Assembly (NCBI GenBank): GCA_023399465.1
Contig: JAEWPB010000091.1
Span: forward strand, 1-9,416
Source of the DNA: Pseudomonadota bacterium
GTDB lineage: Bacteria; Pseudomonadota; Alphaproteobacteria; Rhizobiales; Rhizobiaceae
DNA length: 9,416 nucleotides
Direction: 5' to 3'
Position 1 is the stretch's first letter, and each line of letters starts with the position of its first letter. The position numbers were made by a program, and so were the translations under genes. Shown here piece by piece: positions 1-5,858 of the stretch. The notes under the pieces were generated by a model, which was not told where the DNA came from, did not search any database, and saw only the letters and a list, made by a program, of their open reading frames with translations.

Positions 1-169
1 CCTGCCCTGGGTCAACCGCACGGTGCGAAAATGGGAACCGGAACCGTTCCGCTGGCTCGGCGTCCATTCCATGTATCAGCTTTACCGCATCGCCGACGAA
101 CGCGAGTTCGCCGGCCTGCCCCGCACCTCGAAGCTGGCGGCCATCGCCGACAGCATCACCGGCCATTGA
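1..169 (+). CDS. C-terminal end of a probable FAD-dependent oxidoreductase (partial)
   Basis: The reading frame is open from base 2 to the TGA at 167-169 and gives 55 residues; the start lies outside the window. The visible tail contains WEPEPFRWLGVHSMYQLYRIAD and ends in a segment like P-x-TS-x-LA-x-IAD-x-I-x-G. To me this resembles the extreme C-terminus of DAO-type FAD oxidoreductases (glycine/D-amino-acid oxidase or gamma-glutamylputrescine-oxidase-like), which often carry a W-x-PEP-x-RWLG element. The FAD-binding Rossmann motif is not in view, so the family call rests only on this tail. It lies 37 nt upstream of a cupin gene with no terminator between them, so the two are probably co-transcribed. 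Such oxidases commonly attack amines or amino acids, which would suit a polyamine-type importer nearby. That link is inference. Confidence 0.5.
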   Translation, partial: LPWVNRTVRKWEPEPFRWLGVHSMYQLYRIADEREFAGLPRTSKLAAIADSITGH

Positions 170-177
170 ACCGCTTC

Positions 178-196
178 ATAGAAACAATAGAAACAA
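178..196 (+). repeat. Tandem 9-nt direct repeat in front of the cupin ribosome-binding site
   Basis: ATAGAAACA occurs twice head to tail (178-186 and 187-195), followed by one more A. It directly precedes the AAAGGA ribosome-binding site of the cupin gene. It is strikingly A-rich for a GC-rich genome. It may be a replication-slippage product, or an unstructured A-rich leader that favours ribosome access. Confidence 0.7.
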
Positions 197-206
197 AGGA
201 CATACC

Positions 207-566
207 ATGATCAGTTTTGAGAATTTCGGCGATCTCCTCACCCTCGACCTCGGTGCCTTCGAACCGAAGCCGACCTCGATCGAGGGCAATCAGGAGGAAG
301 CCGCTGTGGCGCTCTGGACCAGCCCGAACGGCAAGCTGGAAACCGGCGTCTGGGAATGCACCCCCGGCCGCTTCACCGCCGACCGGAGCCAGAATTCCGA
401 AATCTGCCACCTGCTTTCCGGCCGGGTCACACTGCACAACAGCGACGGCACGAGCCGCGAGATCGGTCCCGGCGAAATGTTCGCCCTGCCGCTCGGCTGG
501 CGCGGCGAATGGACCATCCACGAGCGCACCCGCAAGATCTATACGATGGTTGCTGCGGACGCCTGA
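207..566 (+). CDS. Cupin domain protein, DUF861 (cupin_3) type
   Basis: The protein has 119 residues and forms a single small beta-barrel domain. The ATG at 207 is preceded by AAAGGA at 195-200, which fixes the start. Residues 45-75 (ETGVWECTPGRF, then SEICHLLSGRVTL) and 80-112 (DGTSREIGPGEMFALP, then GWRGEW, then RKIY) follow the usual DUF861 pattern: G-x-W-E, E-x-C-H-x-L-x-G, GPGE and a terminal W/RK-x-Y. E65 and H68 are the only obvious metal-ligand candidates in the first cupin motif, so a full three-histidine site is not visible. DUF861 proteins are often found next to FAD oxidoreductases and in polyamine or amine catabolic loci, usually without a known activity. Here the gene follows an apparent FAD oxidoreductase by 37 nt. 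Likely roles are binding or isomerising a pathway intermediate, or sensing it. No specific reaction can be assigned. Confidence 0.85.
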   Translation: MISFENFGDLLTLDLGAFEPKPTSIEGNQEEAAVALWTSPNGKLETGVWECTPGRFTADRSQNSEICHLLSGRVTLHNSDGTSREIGPGEMFALPLGWRGEWTIHERTRKIYTMVAADA

Positions 567-575
567 GGTCCGCAG
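553..575 (+). other. Perfect 8-bp hairpin spanning the cupin stop codon
   Basis: CTGCGGAC (553-560) pairs with GTCCGCAG (568-575) around a 7-nt loop, and the TGA stop (564-566) lies inside that loop. No T-tract follows. It may protect or define the 3' end of the cupin message, or assist termination together with the hairpin at 602-631. Confidence 0.6.
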
Positions 576-601
576 ACCGACCGTCGCAGGCGAGAGAAAC
601 G

Positions 602-631
602 TCCCGGCCGGGCTTCATTCCCGGGCCGGGA
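602..631 (+). terminator. Strong GC hairpin, candidate terminator after the cupin gene
   Basis: TCCCGGCCGGG (602-612) can pair with the CCC (620-622) and GGCCGGGA (624-631) segments around a CTTCATT loop, leaving only G623 bulged. This makes an 11-bp, almost all G/C stem. The following bases, ATTGTATAGG, are AT-richer than their surroundings but do not form a clean T-run. It could therefore be a weak intrinsic terminator, a pause site or an mRNA-stabilising stem. Its position, 36 nt after the cupin stop and 64 nt before the SDR start, fits a transcript boundary. Confidence 0.5.
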
Positions 632-662
632 TTGTATAGGCATGGCATCCAGCAATGCCTTC

Positions 663-677
663 TTCCCGTTGCGGGAA
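663..677 (+). promoter_or_regulatory. Small perfect hairpin just upstream of the SDR ribosome-binding site
   Basis: TTCCCG (663-668) and CGGGAA (672-677) flank a 3-nt loop. The palindrome ends about 8 nt before the AGGAG (685-689) of the SDR gene. It could be an operator half-site pair or a leader stem-loop. The sequence shows only the symmetry. Confidence 0.4.
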
Positions 678-694
678 TTCGAACAGGAGCCGTC

Positions 695-1462
695 ATGACC
701 CGCCCGAACTTCGCCCTTAGCGGCCGCCGCGCACTCGTCACCGGAGCGAGCCGCGGCATTGGCCAGTCCATCGCGGTGGCGCTGGCCGATGCCGGTGCCG
801 ATGTCGCCGTCACCGCCCGCTCGGTCGATGGCCTGTCGGAGACCCGCGCACTGATCGAGGCGACGGGCCGGCGCTGCGTGGCCCTTGCGCAGGACGTGCG
901 CGATGTCGAAGCCTGCCGCACGGTCACGGCCGAGGCTGCTAAACAGCTCGGCAGGCTCGACATTCTCGTCAACAATGCCGGTTTCGAGAACGTGCGGCCT
1001 TCCCTCGACGTCGACGAGGACCTGTGGGAATCGATCCTCGCGACCAACCTGAAGGGCGCCTTCTTCTGTTCCCAGGCGGCCGGACGCATCATGGCGGCGG
1101 GCGGTGGCGGCGCGATCGTCAATCTCTGCTCGCTGACCTCCTATGTCGGCGTGCCGACGGCGGCGCCCTACGGCGCGTCGAAATCGGGACTGCTGGGCGT
1201 AACCCGGGCGCTGGCGACCGAATGGGCACCGCACAACATCCGCGTCAACGCCATTGCGCCTGGCTATTTCCGCACCGCCATGACGGAGGTCTTCTACGAG
1301 AACGACGACTGGCAGGCACAGATGCTCGACAAGATCCCCCAGCGACGCTTCGGCAAGGACAGCGATATCGGCGGCGTGGCCGTCTTTCTCTGCAGCGATG
1401 CCGCCGCCTATGTCACCGGCCACTGCATTCCGGTCGACGGCGGCTATCTCGCCTCCATCTGA
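695..1462 (+). CDS. Short-chain dehydrogenase/reductase (classical SDR)
   Basis: This is a 255-residue protein of normal classical-SDR length. The ATG at 695 follows AGGAG at 685-689. The open frame extends further upstream, but that part runs through the cupin gene and has no SDR features. Visible motifs are the cofactor glycine motif TGASRGIG (16-23), NNAG (93-96), catalytic N118, S146, Y159 and K163 (YGASK), and the C-terminal VTGHCIPVDGGY. R42 at the end of the second strand, with no aspartate there, hints at NADP(H), although this is not decisive. The overall look is of the gluconate 5-dehydrogenase / KduD / 3-oxoacyl-ACP-reductase-like group, which interconverts a secondary alcohol and a ketone. 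Together with the HisD-like and zinc dehydrogenases downstream it may form a three-dehydrogenase pathway, compare HpsO. The exact substrate is unknown. A 252-nt gap separates it from the transporter genes. Confidence 0.93.
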   Translation: MTRPNFALSGRRALVTGASRGIGQSIAVALADAGADVAVTARSVDGLSETRALIEATGRRCVALAQDVRDVEACRTVTAEAAKQLGRLDILVNNAGFENVRPSLDVDEDLWESILATNLKGAFFCSQAAGRIMAAGGGGAIVNLCSLTSYVGVPTAAPYGASKSGLLGVTRALATEWAPHNIRVNAIAPGYFRTAMTEVFYENDDWQAQMLDKIPQRRFGKDSDIGGVAVFLCSDAAAYVTGHCIPVDGGYLASI

Positions 1463-1465
1463 GGC
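1451..1465 (+). other. Short hairpin spanning the SDR stop codon
   Basis: GCCTC (1451-1455) pairs with GAGGC (1461-1465) across a 5-nt loop, and the TGA stop (1460-1462) overlaps the loop and the 3' arm. At only 5 bp it could be chance. It is listed because two other genes in the window also end inside a hairpin. Confidence 0.3.
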
Positions 1466-1528
1466 AATGCAAGGGGCGGACCGCAGCCATGCCCGGCAAT
1501 GCGGCAGCCCGCCTGCTACACGCCCTTG

Positions 1529-1590
1529 TATTTGCACAAATATTGTTCGCCCGTTCACCCGGCGCAAAAATGCGTCAAATCCGGTTGACG
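1529..1590 (+). promoter_or_regulatory. Cluster of three palindromes, candidate operator region of the transporter operon
   Basis: Three inverted repeats lie close together in the 252-nt gap before the ABC genes. TATTTG-CA-CAAATA is at 1529-1542, CGCA-AAAA-TGCG at 1563-1574, and CGTCAA-ATCCGG-TTGACG at 1573-1590. The arms are 6, 4 and 6 bp, all perfect. The right arm of the third contains TTGACG, which matches the sigma-70 -35 element, so a bound repressor there would block RNA polymerase. The block is clearly AT-richer than the flanking DNA. No regulator gene is in the window, so the binding protein is unknown. Dimeric helix-turn-helix families such as GntR, LacI or TetR would fit. Confidence 0.5.
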
Positions 1591-1613
1591 GTACTCGGGC
1601 GATCATGCTTTTA
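1585..1613 (+). promoter_or_regulatory. Possible sigma-70 promoter for the transporter operon
   Basis: TTGACG (1585-1590) matches a -35 box well. With a 17-nt spacer the -10 position falls on CTTTTA (1608-1613), which is a poor match, so the call rests on the -35 element, the local AT-richness and the position about 100 nt before the first ABC gene. Activator-assisted initiation is possible. Confidence 0.35.
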
Positions 1614-1640
1614 GACATCGAAACACAACCTGGTCGGTCG

Positions 1641-1660
1641 TCTGCCGCCGGGACGGCAGA
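1641..1660 (+). other. Hairpin in the 5' leader of the ABC transporter operon
   Basis: TCTGCCG (1641-1647) pairs perfectly with CGGCAGA (1654-1660) across the 6-nt loop CCGGGA. It lies downstream of the possible promoter and about 45 nt before the ribosome-binding site, so it would be in the untranslated leader. No T-tract follows, so an intrinsic attenuator is not supported. mRNA stabilisation or chance are the alternatives. Confidence 0.45.
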
Positions 1661-1703
1661 ACGGGGGCTTTGCTTCAGCCGCGTTCGTCTGGCGAAGCAA
1701 GAC

Positions 1704-1709
1704 AAGGGA
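1704..1709 (+). promoter_or_regulatory. Ribosome-binding site that fixes the ATPase start
   Basis: AAGGGA lies 5 nt before the ATG at 1715. An in-frame TTG at 1670 would add 15 residues but has no comparable site upstream, so the ATG is preferred. Confidence 0.75.
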
Positions 1710-1714
1710 ATCTC

Positions 1715-2848
1715 ATGGGCGTTGTTGCAGCCGACCTCCAACCGGCCGGATCCACCAGCCAGATTGCCGTATCCGTCAAGGATGTCGGCATGGTTTTCGG
1801 CAATGTCCACGCCGTCCGCAATGCGTCCTTCGATCTGCCGAAAGGCCGGTTCCTGACCATTCTCGGGCCATCCGGCTCAGGCAAGACGACGCTCTTGCGC
1901 ATGATCGCCGGCTTCGACCGGCCGACGAGCGGCGAGATCTTCATCAATGGCCAGCCGGTCTCCGCCGTGCCGCCCTACAAGCGGGCGATCGGTATGGTGT
2001 TCCAGAAGCTCGCGCTGTTCCCGCACATGACCGCTGCCGAAAACGTGGCCTTTCCGTTGAAGATGCGGCGCCACGATGCCCGCACGATCCCGGAGAAGGT
2101 CGAGCGCTATCTCGATCTCGTGCGTCTCGGCGGTTATGGACAACGCCGGATCAACGAATTGTCCGGCGGCCAGCAGCAGCGCGTCGCCATTGCCCGGGCG
2201 CTGGTGTTCGAACCCGACCTGCTGCTGCTCGACGAGCCGCTGGCGGCGCTCGATCGCAAGCTGCGCGAGGAAATGCAGCTCGAGTTTCGCCGCATCCAGA
2301 AGGAACTCGGCGTCACCACCATCAACGTCACCCACGACCAGCGCGAGGCGCTCGTCGTCTCCGACGAGATCATTGTCATGAACGGCGGCGAGATCCAGCA
2401 GAAGGCACGGCCGGTGGATGCCTACCGCACGCCCTCCAATGCCTTTGTCGCCAATTTCATCGGCGTCACGAATTTCATCGAAGGCAAGGTGATCGACATC
2501 GCGTCGCCGGCTGCAACGTTTGAGGCAAGCGGCCTGCGCCTTGCCGGCATCGCCGCAGATGCGGCGCTTGCATCCGGCGCTCCCTGCAAGGGCGCCGTGC
2601 GCGCCGAGCAGATCCGCATCGCGCCGGGGAACAGCCAACTCGACGGGCTCGAATTCACGATCCAAGGCCGGGTGGCCGACTGTATTTTCGAGGGCGAGCG
2701 GGTCGTCTACGAGGTCCGGGTGCCCGGGCTGGCGGACGTAACGATGCGTGTCTTCGACCACGATCCGGAATCCCACCTGCAGTTCGGCCCGGGCGACGAG
2801 GTTCGTCTCGGCTGGAATGCGCGTGATATGTATGTCTTTCAAAATTGA
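1715..2848 (+). CDS. ABC transporter ATP-binding protein, PotA/polyamine type
   Basis: This 377-residue cytoplasmic ATPase energises the importer encoded by the next three genes. The nucleotide-binding domain occupies about residues 17-250: Walker A GPSGSGKT (51-58), Q-loop Q97 (MVFQKLALFPHMT), signature LSGGQ (149-153), Walker B LLLLDEP with catalytic E174, D-loop ALD (178-180) and H-loop H207 (VTHDQ). The phrase FVANFIGVTNF (about 244-254) leads into a TOBE-type C-terminal domain (about 254-377), as in PotA, FbpC and CysA-like importers. All catalytic residues are intact. A small peculiarity is THDQREAL, where this family usually has THDQEEAL. It is the first gene of the transporter set, and the binding-protein gene starts 47 nt after its stop. 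Family and role are secure. Polyamine specificity is not, because ATPases of this class serve many substrates. Confidence 0.95.
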   Translation: MGVVAADLQPAGSTSQIAVSVKDVGMVFGNVHAVRNASFDLPKGRFLTILGPSGSGKTTLLRMIAGFDRPTSGEIFINGQPVSAVPPYKRAIGMVFQKLALFPHMTAAENVAFPLKMRRHDARTIPEKVERYLDLVRLGGYGQRRINELSGGQQQRVAIARALVFEPDLLLLDEPLAALDRKLREEMQLEFRRIQKELGVTTINVTHDQREALVVSDEIIVMNGGEIQQKARPVDAYRTPSNAFVANFIGVTNFIEGKVIDIASPAATFEASGLRLAGIAADAALASGAPCKGAVRAEQIRIAPGNSQLDGLEFTIQGRVADCIFEGERVVYEVRVPGLADVTMRVFDHDPESHLQFGPGDEVRLGWNARDMYVFQN

Positions 2849-2895
2849 TCCTGCCAATAAGAACCTGAGAAGGTCCAGCCAGAGGAGAACTTCCA

Positions 2896-4011
2896 ATGTC
2901 GCATGATAAATTCCTTTCCGCGCAGATGCGCCGCCGTACGCTGCTTGCGTCGATTGCCGCAGCCGGGGCCTCCGCCGGCCTCTCCACGCTCGGCGTCAGC
3001 CGCGCATTCGCCCAGGAGCCGGAAAAGCCGGCCGAAATCATCGTTCGCGCCTGGGGCGGCAGCTGGGTTGAAGCGCTCAAGGCCGGCGTTTCCGACAGCT
3101 TCACCAAGGCTACCGGCATTGCGGTCCGTCACGACCTGACCGAGGACAACGAGATCCAGCCGAAGGTCTGGGCCGCCGTTGCCCAGAAGCGCGTCCCGCC
3201 GATCCACATCAACTGGGACACGACCACCAACGCCACCAAGTCGGCGCTGCGCGGCATCACCGAGGACCTCTCGGACCTGCCGAACCTGAAGAACGCCACC
3301 GACCTCGCCAAGCCGGTCGGTCTCGACGGCTACCCGATCGTCAACACCTACGGCTATGTCTACGTGCTGGCCTATCGTCCGTCGGCATTCCCGAACGGCG
3401 CACCGAAGTCCTGGAAGGACCTGCTCGACCCGAAGCTGAAGGGCCGCATCGCGCTCTACAATGACGGCATCGGCTTCCACTTCCCGGCCCAGGTTGCCGG
3501 CGGCGGCAAGCTCGAGGATATTCCGGGCAACATGCAGCCGGCCTGGGACTTCATCTCCAAGATCAAGGAACAGCAGCCGCTGCTCGGCGAAGACCCGGAT
3601 TTCACCACCTGGTTCCAGAAGGGCGAGATCGACGCCGCCTGCACCATCTCGACCAACGCCCGCGAAGCCAAGAAGAACGGCATCGACATCGCATGGGTCG
3701 TTCCGGAAGAAGGCGCCAAGTTCGATACCGACGGCCTGTGGATTCCGAAGGGCCTGCCCGAGAACGAACTCTACTGGGCCAAGCAGTACATCAACCATGC
3801 ACTGACCAAGGAAGCCCAGCAGATCTGGCTCGACGGTCTCGGCCTGCCGGGCGTCATCCCGGGCGTCACTCCGCCGGCCGACCTCGTCAACGATCCGTCC
3901 TACCCGACCACGGAAGAGGCCTTCAAGCACCTCATCCGGATCTCCTCCAAGGTCCAGGTCGAGAACGAGAGCCAGTGGTTCGCCAAGTTCAAGGAAATCA
4001 TGCAGGGCTGA
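2896..4011 (+). CDS. Periplasmic substrate-binding protein, PotD-like (ABC importer)
   Basis: This is a 371-residue extracytoplasmic solute-binding protein. AGAGGAGAA at 2881-2889 supports the ATG at 2896. The N-terminus carries a Tat-like signal: R12-R13-R14-T-L-L, then an alanine/glycine-rich stretch ending A37-F38-A39 before Q40, the likely cleavage site. The mature part begins with EIIVRAWGGSWVEALKAG (about 47-64) and has YVYVLAYRPSAFPNGAPKSWKDLLDP around residue 160, both typical of spermidine/putrescine-type binding proteins (SBP family 1/8). Ligand residues cannot be assigned by eye. Lysine is written almost only as AAG and other codons look strongly biased, which suggests high expression, as expected for a binding protein needed in excess over its permeases. 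A stable stem-loop directly after the stop supports that. The ligand could be a polyamine, an amino or hydroxy acid, or another small organic compound. Confidence 0.93.
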   Translation: MSHDKFLSAQMRRRTLLASIAAAGASAGLSTLGVSRAFAQEPEKPAEIIVRAWGGSWVEALKAGVSDSFTKATGIAVRHDLTEDNEIQPKVWAAVAQKRVPPIHINWDTTTNATKSALRGITEDLSDLPNLKNATDLAKPVGLDGYPIVNTYGYVYVLAYRPSAFPNGAPKSWKDLLDPKLKGRIALYNDGIGFHFPAQVAGGGKLEDIPGNMQPAWDFISKIKEQQPLLGEDPDFTTWFQKGEIDAACTISTNAREAKKNGIDIAWVVPEEGAKFDTDGLWIPKGLPENELYWAKQYINHALTKEAQQIWLDGLGLPGVIPGVTPPADLVNDPSYPTTEEAFKHLIRISSKVQVENESQWFAKFKEIMQG

Positions 4012-4021
4012 GGTCCTGTCG

Positions 4022-4044
4022 GCCCGCCGCCGCTGGCGGCGGGC
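4022..4044 (+). other. Perfect 10-bp intercistronic stem-loop between binding protein and permeases
   Basis: GCCCGCCGCC (4022-4031) pairs fully with GGCGGCGGGC (4035-4044) around the loop GCT. It starts 11 nt after the binding-protein stop and ends 30 nt before the permease start. There is no T-tract, so it is unlikely to stop transcription completely. Stems at this place in ABC operons typically protect the upstream message from 3' decay and keep the binding protein in excess. Confidence 0.75.
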
Positions 4045-4074
4045 AACCCTCATTCGTGAAACAGGATCGGTATC

Positions 4075-5019
4075 ATGCGCACTCCCCGTGCCGCCTATCC
4101 CCTGACGTGGCGCGTCATGGATGTGCTCGAACGCCTCGCCGCCAGCGTCTGGCCGTCGAGCTTCCGGCGAGGCCTGCCCTTTCTCATGCTGATGCCCGCG
4201 ATCGTCCTGGTCGGCGTTCTGGTGCTCGGCCTGATCCAGATCGGCGACACCAGCCTGAGGACGCTCGATACCAATACCTTCCTGATGTCGGAGACCTACA
4301 CGCTGGCCAACTACCAGCGCGTCCTGACCGAGAATTTCTTCGCGACCGTTGCCGGCCGAAGCCTGATGGGTGCGGTGATCGTCACCGCGATCACGCTGCT
4401 CTTCGCCTTTCCCTATGCCTATCTGATGGTGCGCACGCCTTCTTCGGCGCTGCGCAAGTTCCTGCTGGTGGCGCTGTTCCTGCCGTTCTTCATCGGCCAG
4501 GTGGTGCGTGCCTATGGCTGGCTGATCATTCTCGGCAACCAGGGCATGGTCAACGAAGCGCTCGGCCTCGTCGGTGTGTCGCCGATGCGGCTGCTCTACA
4601 ACTATCCGGCCGTGCTGTTCGGCCTTGTCCAGTACATGCTGCCCTTCGCGGTGCTGATGCTGGCGCCGGCGCTGACCGCCATTCCCGGTGAACTCGAGGC
4701 GGCAGCCGCCTCGCTCGGCGCCGGATGGGTGCGCACCTTCCGCCATGTCGTCCTGCCGCTGTCGCGTCCCGGGCTCGTCGGCGCCGGCCTGGTGGTGGTC
4801 ACCCTGTCGCTGACCGATTTCGCCATTCCCGCCATTCTCGGCGGCGGCACCCAGGATTTCGTCGCCAACGCCATCTACGACCAGTTCTTCCGTACCTCCG
4901 ACCAGGGCCTCGGCGCGACACTGTCGCTGATGCTGGTCGCCGTGGGTTCCATTCTCGTCGGCGTGGTGTTCATGCTGTTCGGCGCGGGCACGCTCGCCAT
5001 GGGCGGAGAACGCAAATGA
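4075..5019 (+). CDS. ABC transporter permease, PotB/PotH type
   Basis: This 314-residue inner-membrane protein is one half of the translocation channel. The ATG at 4075 follows ACAGGA at 4061-4066. Six hydrophobic segments are visible at about residues 34-54, 97-117, 128-152, 177-198, 233-257 and 282-305, with a basic cytoplasmic N-terminus. The EAA loop that docks on the ATPase lies at about 208-232 (LEAAAASLGAGWVRTFRHVVLPL), in the position and form typical of polyamine-type permeases. The segment ATVAGRSLMGAVIVTAIT marks the start of the conserved permease domain. It ends in ATGA shared with the second permease, so the two are translationally coupled. Length and motifs are normal for the family. 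Confidence 0.95.
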   Translation: MRTPRAAYPLTWRVMDVLERLAASVWPSSFRRGLPFLMLMPAIVLVGVLVLGLIQIGDTSLRTLDTNTFLMSETYTLANYQRVLTENFFATVAGRSLMGAVIVTAITLLFAFPYAYLMVRTPSSALRKFLLVALFLPFFIGQVVRAYGWLIILGNQGMVNEALGLVGVSPMRLLYNYPAVLFGLVQYMLPFAVLMLAPALTAIPGELEAAAASLGAGWVRTFRHVVLPLSRPGLVGAGLVVVTLSLTDFAIPAILGGGTQDFVANAIYDQFFRTSDQGLGATLSLMLVAVGSILVGVVFMLFGAGTLAMGGERK

Positions 5020-5816
5020 CCGACAGCCGCAGCAAGTCCATCGTCATCTGGGCCTTCGTCGCCACGGCACTTCTCATGCTCTCGGCGCCGACCGTCGTGG
5101 TGCTCGGCGCTTCGTTCACCGCCGGCAACATGATCACCTTCCCGCCGGAGGGCCTGTCGCTGAAATGGTACGGTGCAATCGCGCAGGCCTCCGACCTGCG
5201 CCAGGCATTCCTGCGCTCGCTGATCGTCGCGACCATCTGCACGGTCATCGCCATTCCGGTCGGCACGCTCGCCGGCATCGCGCTCGCCAAGTACCGGGTG
5301 CGCTTCGCCCGCTCGATCCAGGTCTATCTGCTGCTGCCGTTCACGATACCGCTGATCGGCTCCGGCATCGGCATGATGCTGGTCTTCGGCGAGATGGGCG
5401 TCCTCGGAAAGCTGTGGCCGCTCGGCATTGCCTGCTGCGTCATCAACCTGCCGTTCATGATCTGGGCGGTGACCGCAAGCGCCAGCAATCTTTCCCCCGA
5501 TCTCGAGCTGGCGGCCGCCAATTGCGGCGCCCCGCCGCTGCAGTGCTTCTTCTACATCACGCTTCCGGCCGTGCTGCCGGGCGTGATCACCGGCTCGCTG
5601 CTGATGTTCATCCTCGCGCTCAACGAGTTCCTCGTCAGCCTGCTGCTGGTGGATGCCCGTACGGTGACTCTGCCGGTGCAGATCTACAATTCCATCCGCT
5701 CGATCATCACGCCCGATCTTGCCGCCATCTCGGTGGTGTTCATCGCCTGCGCCGGTCTTGCGATCGCTCTGCTCGACCGCCTGGTCGGGCTCGACATCTT
5801 CCTCAAATCGAAATGA
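5016..5816 (+). CDS. ABC transporter permease, PotC/PotI type
   Basis: This 266-residue protein is the second channel subunit. The ATG at 5016 overlaps the stop of the preceding permease (ATGA) and is served by GGAGAA at 5005-5010 inside that gene. The open frame reaches further upstream, but only within the neighbouring permease and without membrane segments. Six hydrophobic segments are seen at about 8-32, 66-93, 101-125, 135-154, 186-210 and 234-255. The EAA-type loop is at about 163-188 (LELAAANCGAPPLQCFFYITLP), slightly divergent because a C replaces the common L/S before the conserved G171. The motif LNEFLVSLLL (202-211) corresponds to the FDEF/NEF element common in PotC-like proteins. 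It forms a heterodimeric channel with the preceding permease. The HisD-like gene follows after 42 nt, which suggests one operon. Confidence 0.95.
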   Translation: MTDSRSKSIVIWAFVATALLMLSAPTVVVLGASFTAGNMITFPPEGLSLKWYGAIAQASDLRQAFLRSLIVATICTVIAIPVGTLAGIALAKYRVRFARSIQVYLLLPFTIPLIGSGIGMMLVFGEMGVLGKLWPLGIACCVINLPFMIWAVTASASNLSPDLELAAANCGAPPLQCFFYITLPAVLPGVITGSLLMFILALNEFLVSLLLVDARTVTLPVQIYNSIRSIITPDLAAISVVFIACAGLAIALLDRLVGLDIFLKSK

Positions 5817-5858
5817 TCCAGCGGCCCACCGAGGCCAGACGACATCAAGGGCAAGTCG

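Noticed and set aside
356..694. N-terminal extension of the SDR frame
   Set aside because: It runs through the cupin gene in another frame, is arginine/proline-rich, and the SDR fold begins right after the ATG at 695, which has a good ribosome-binding site.
1473..1484. GCGG-A-CCGC mini-palindrome as terminator of the SDR
   Set aside because: The 4-bp arms around a 1-nt centre cannot form a stable hairpin and no T-tract follows.
1024..1614. Overlapping + strand frame inside the SDR and running into the gap
   Set aside because: It is an out-of-frame shadow rich in R, G and H with no start signal. The 1463-1714 gap has no convincing small gene.
1670..1714. Upstream TTG start for the ABC ATPase
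   Set aside because: It adds 15 residues without family similarity and lacks a ribosome-binding site, while AAGGGA stands 5 nt before the ATG at 1715.
1715..5816. Firm naming as a spermidine/putrescine transporter (potABCD)
   Set aside because: The architecture matches, but this importer class handles many substrates and binding-site residues cannot be judged by eye, so no gene symbols were given.
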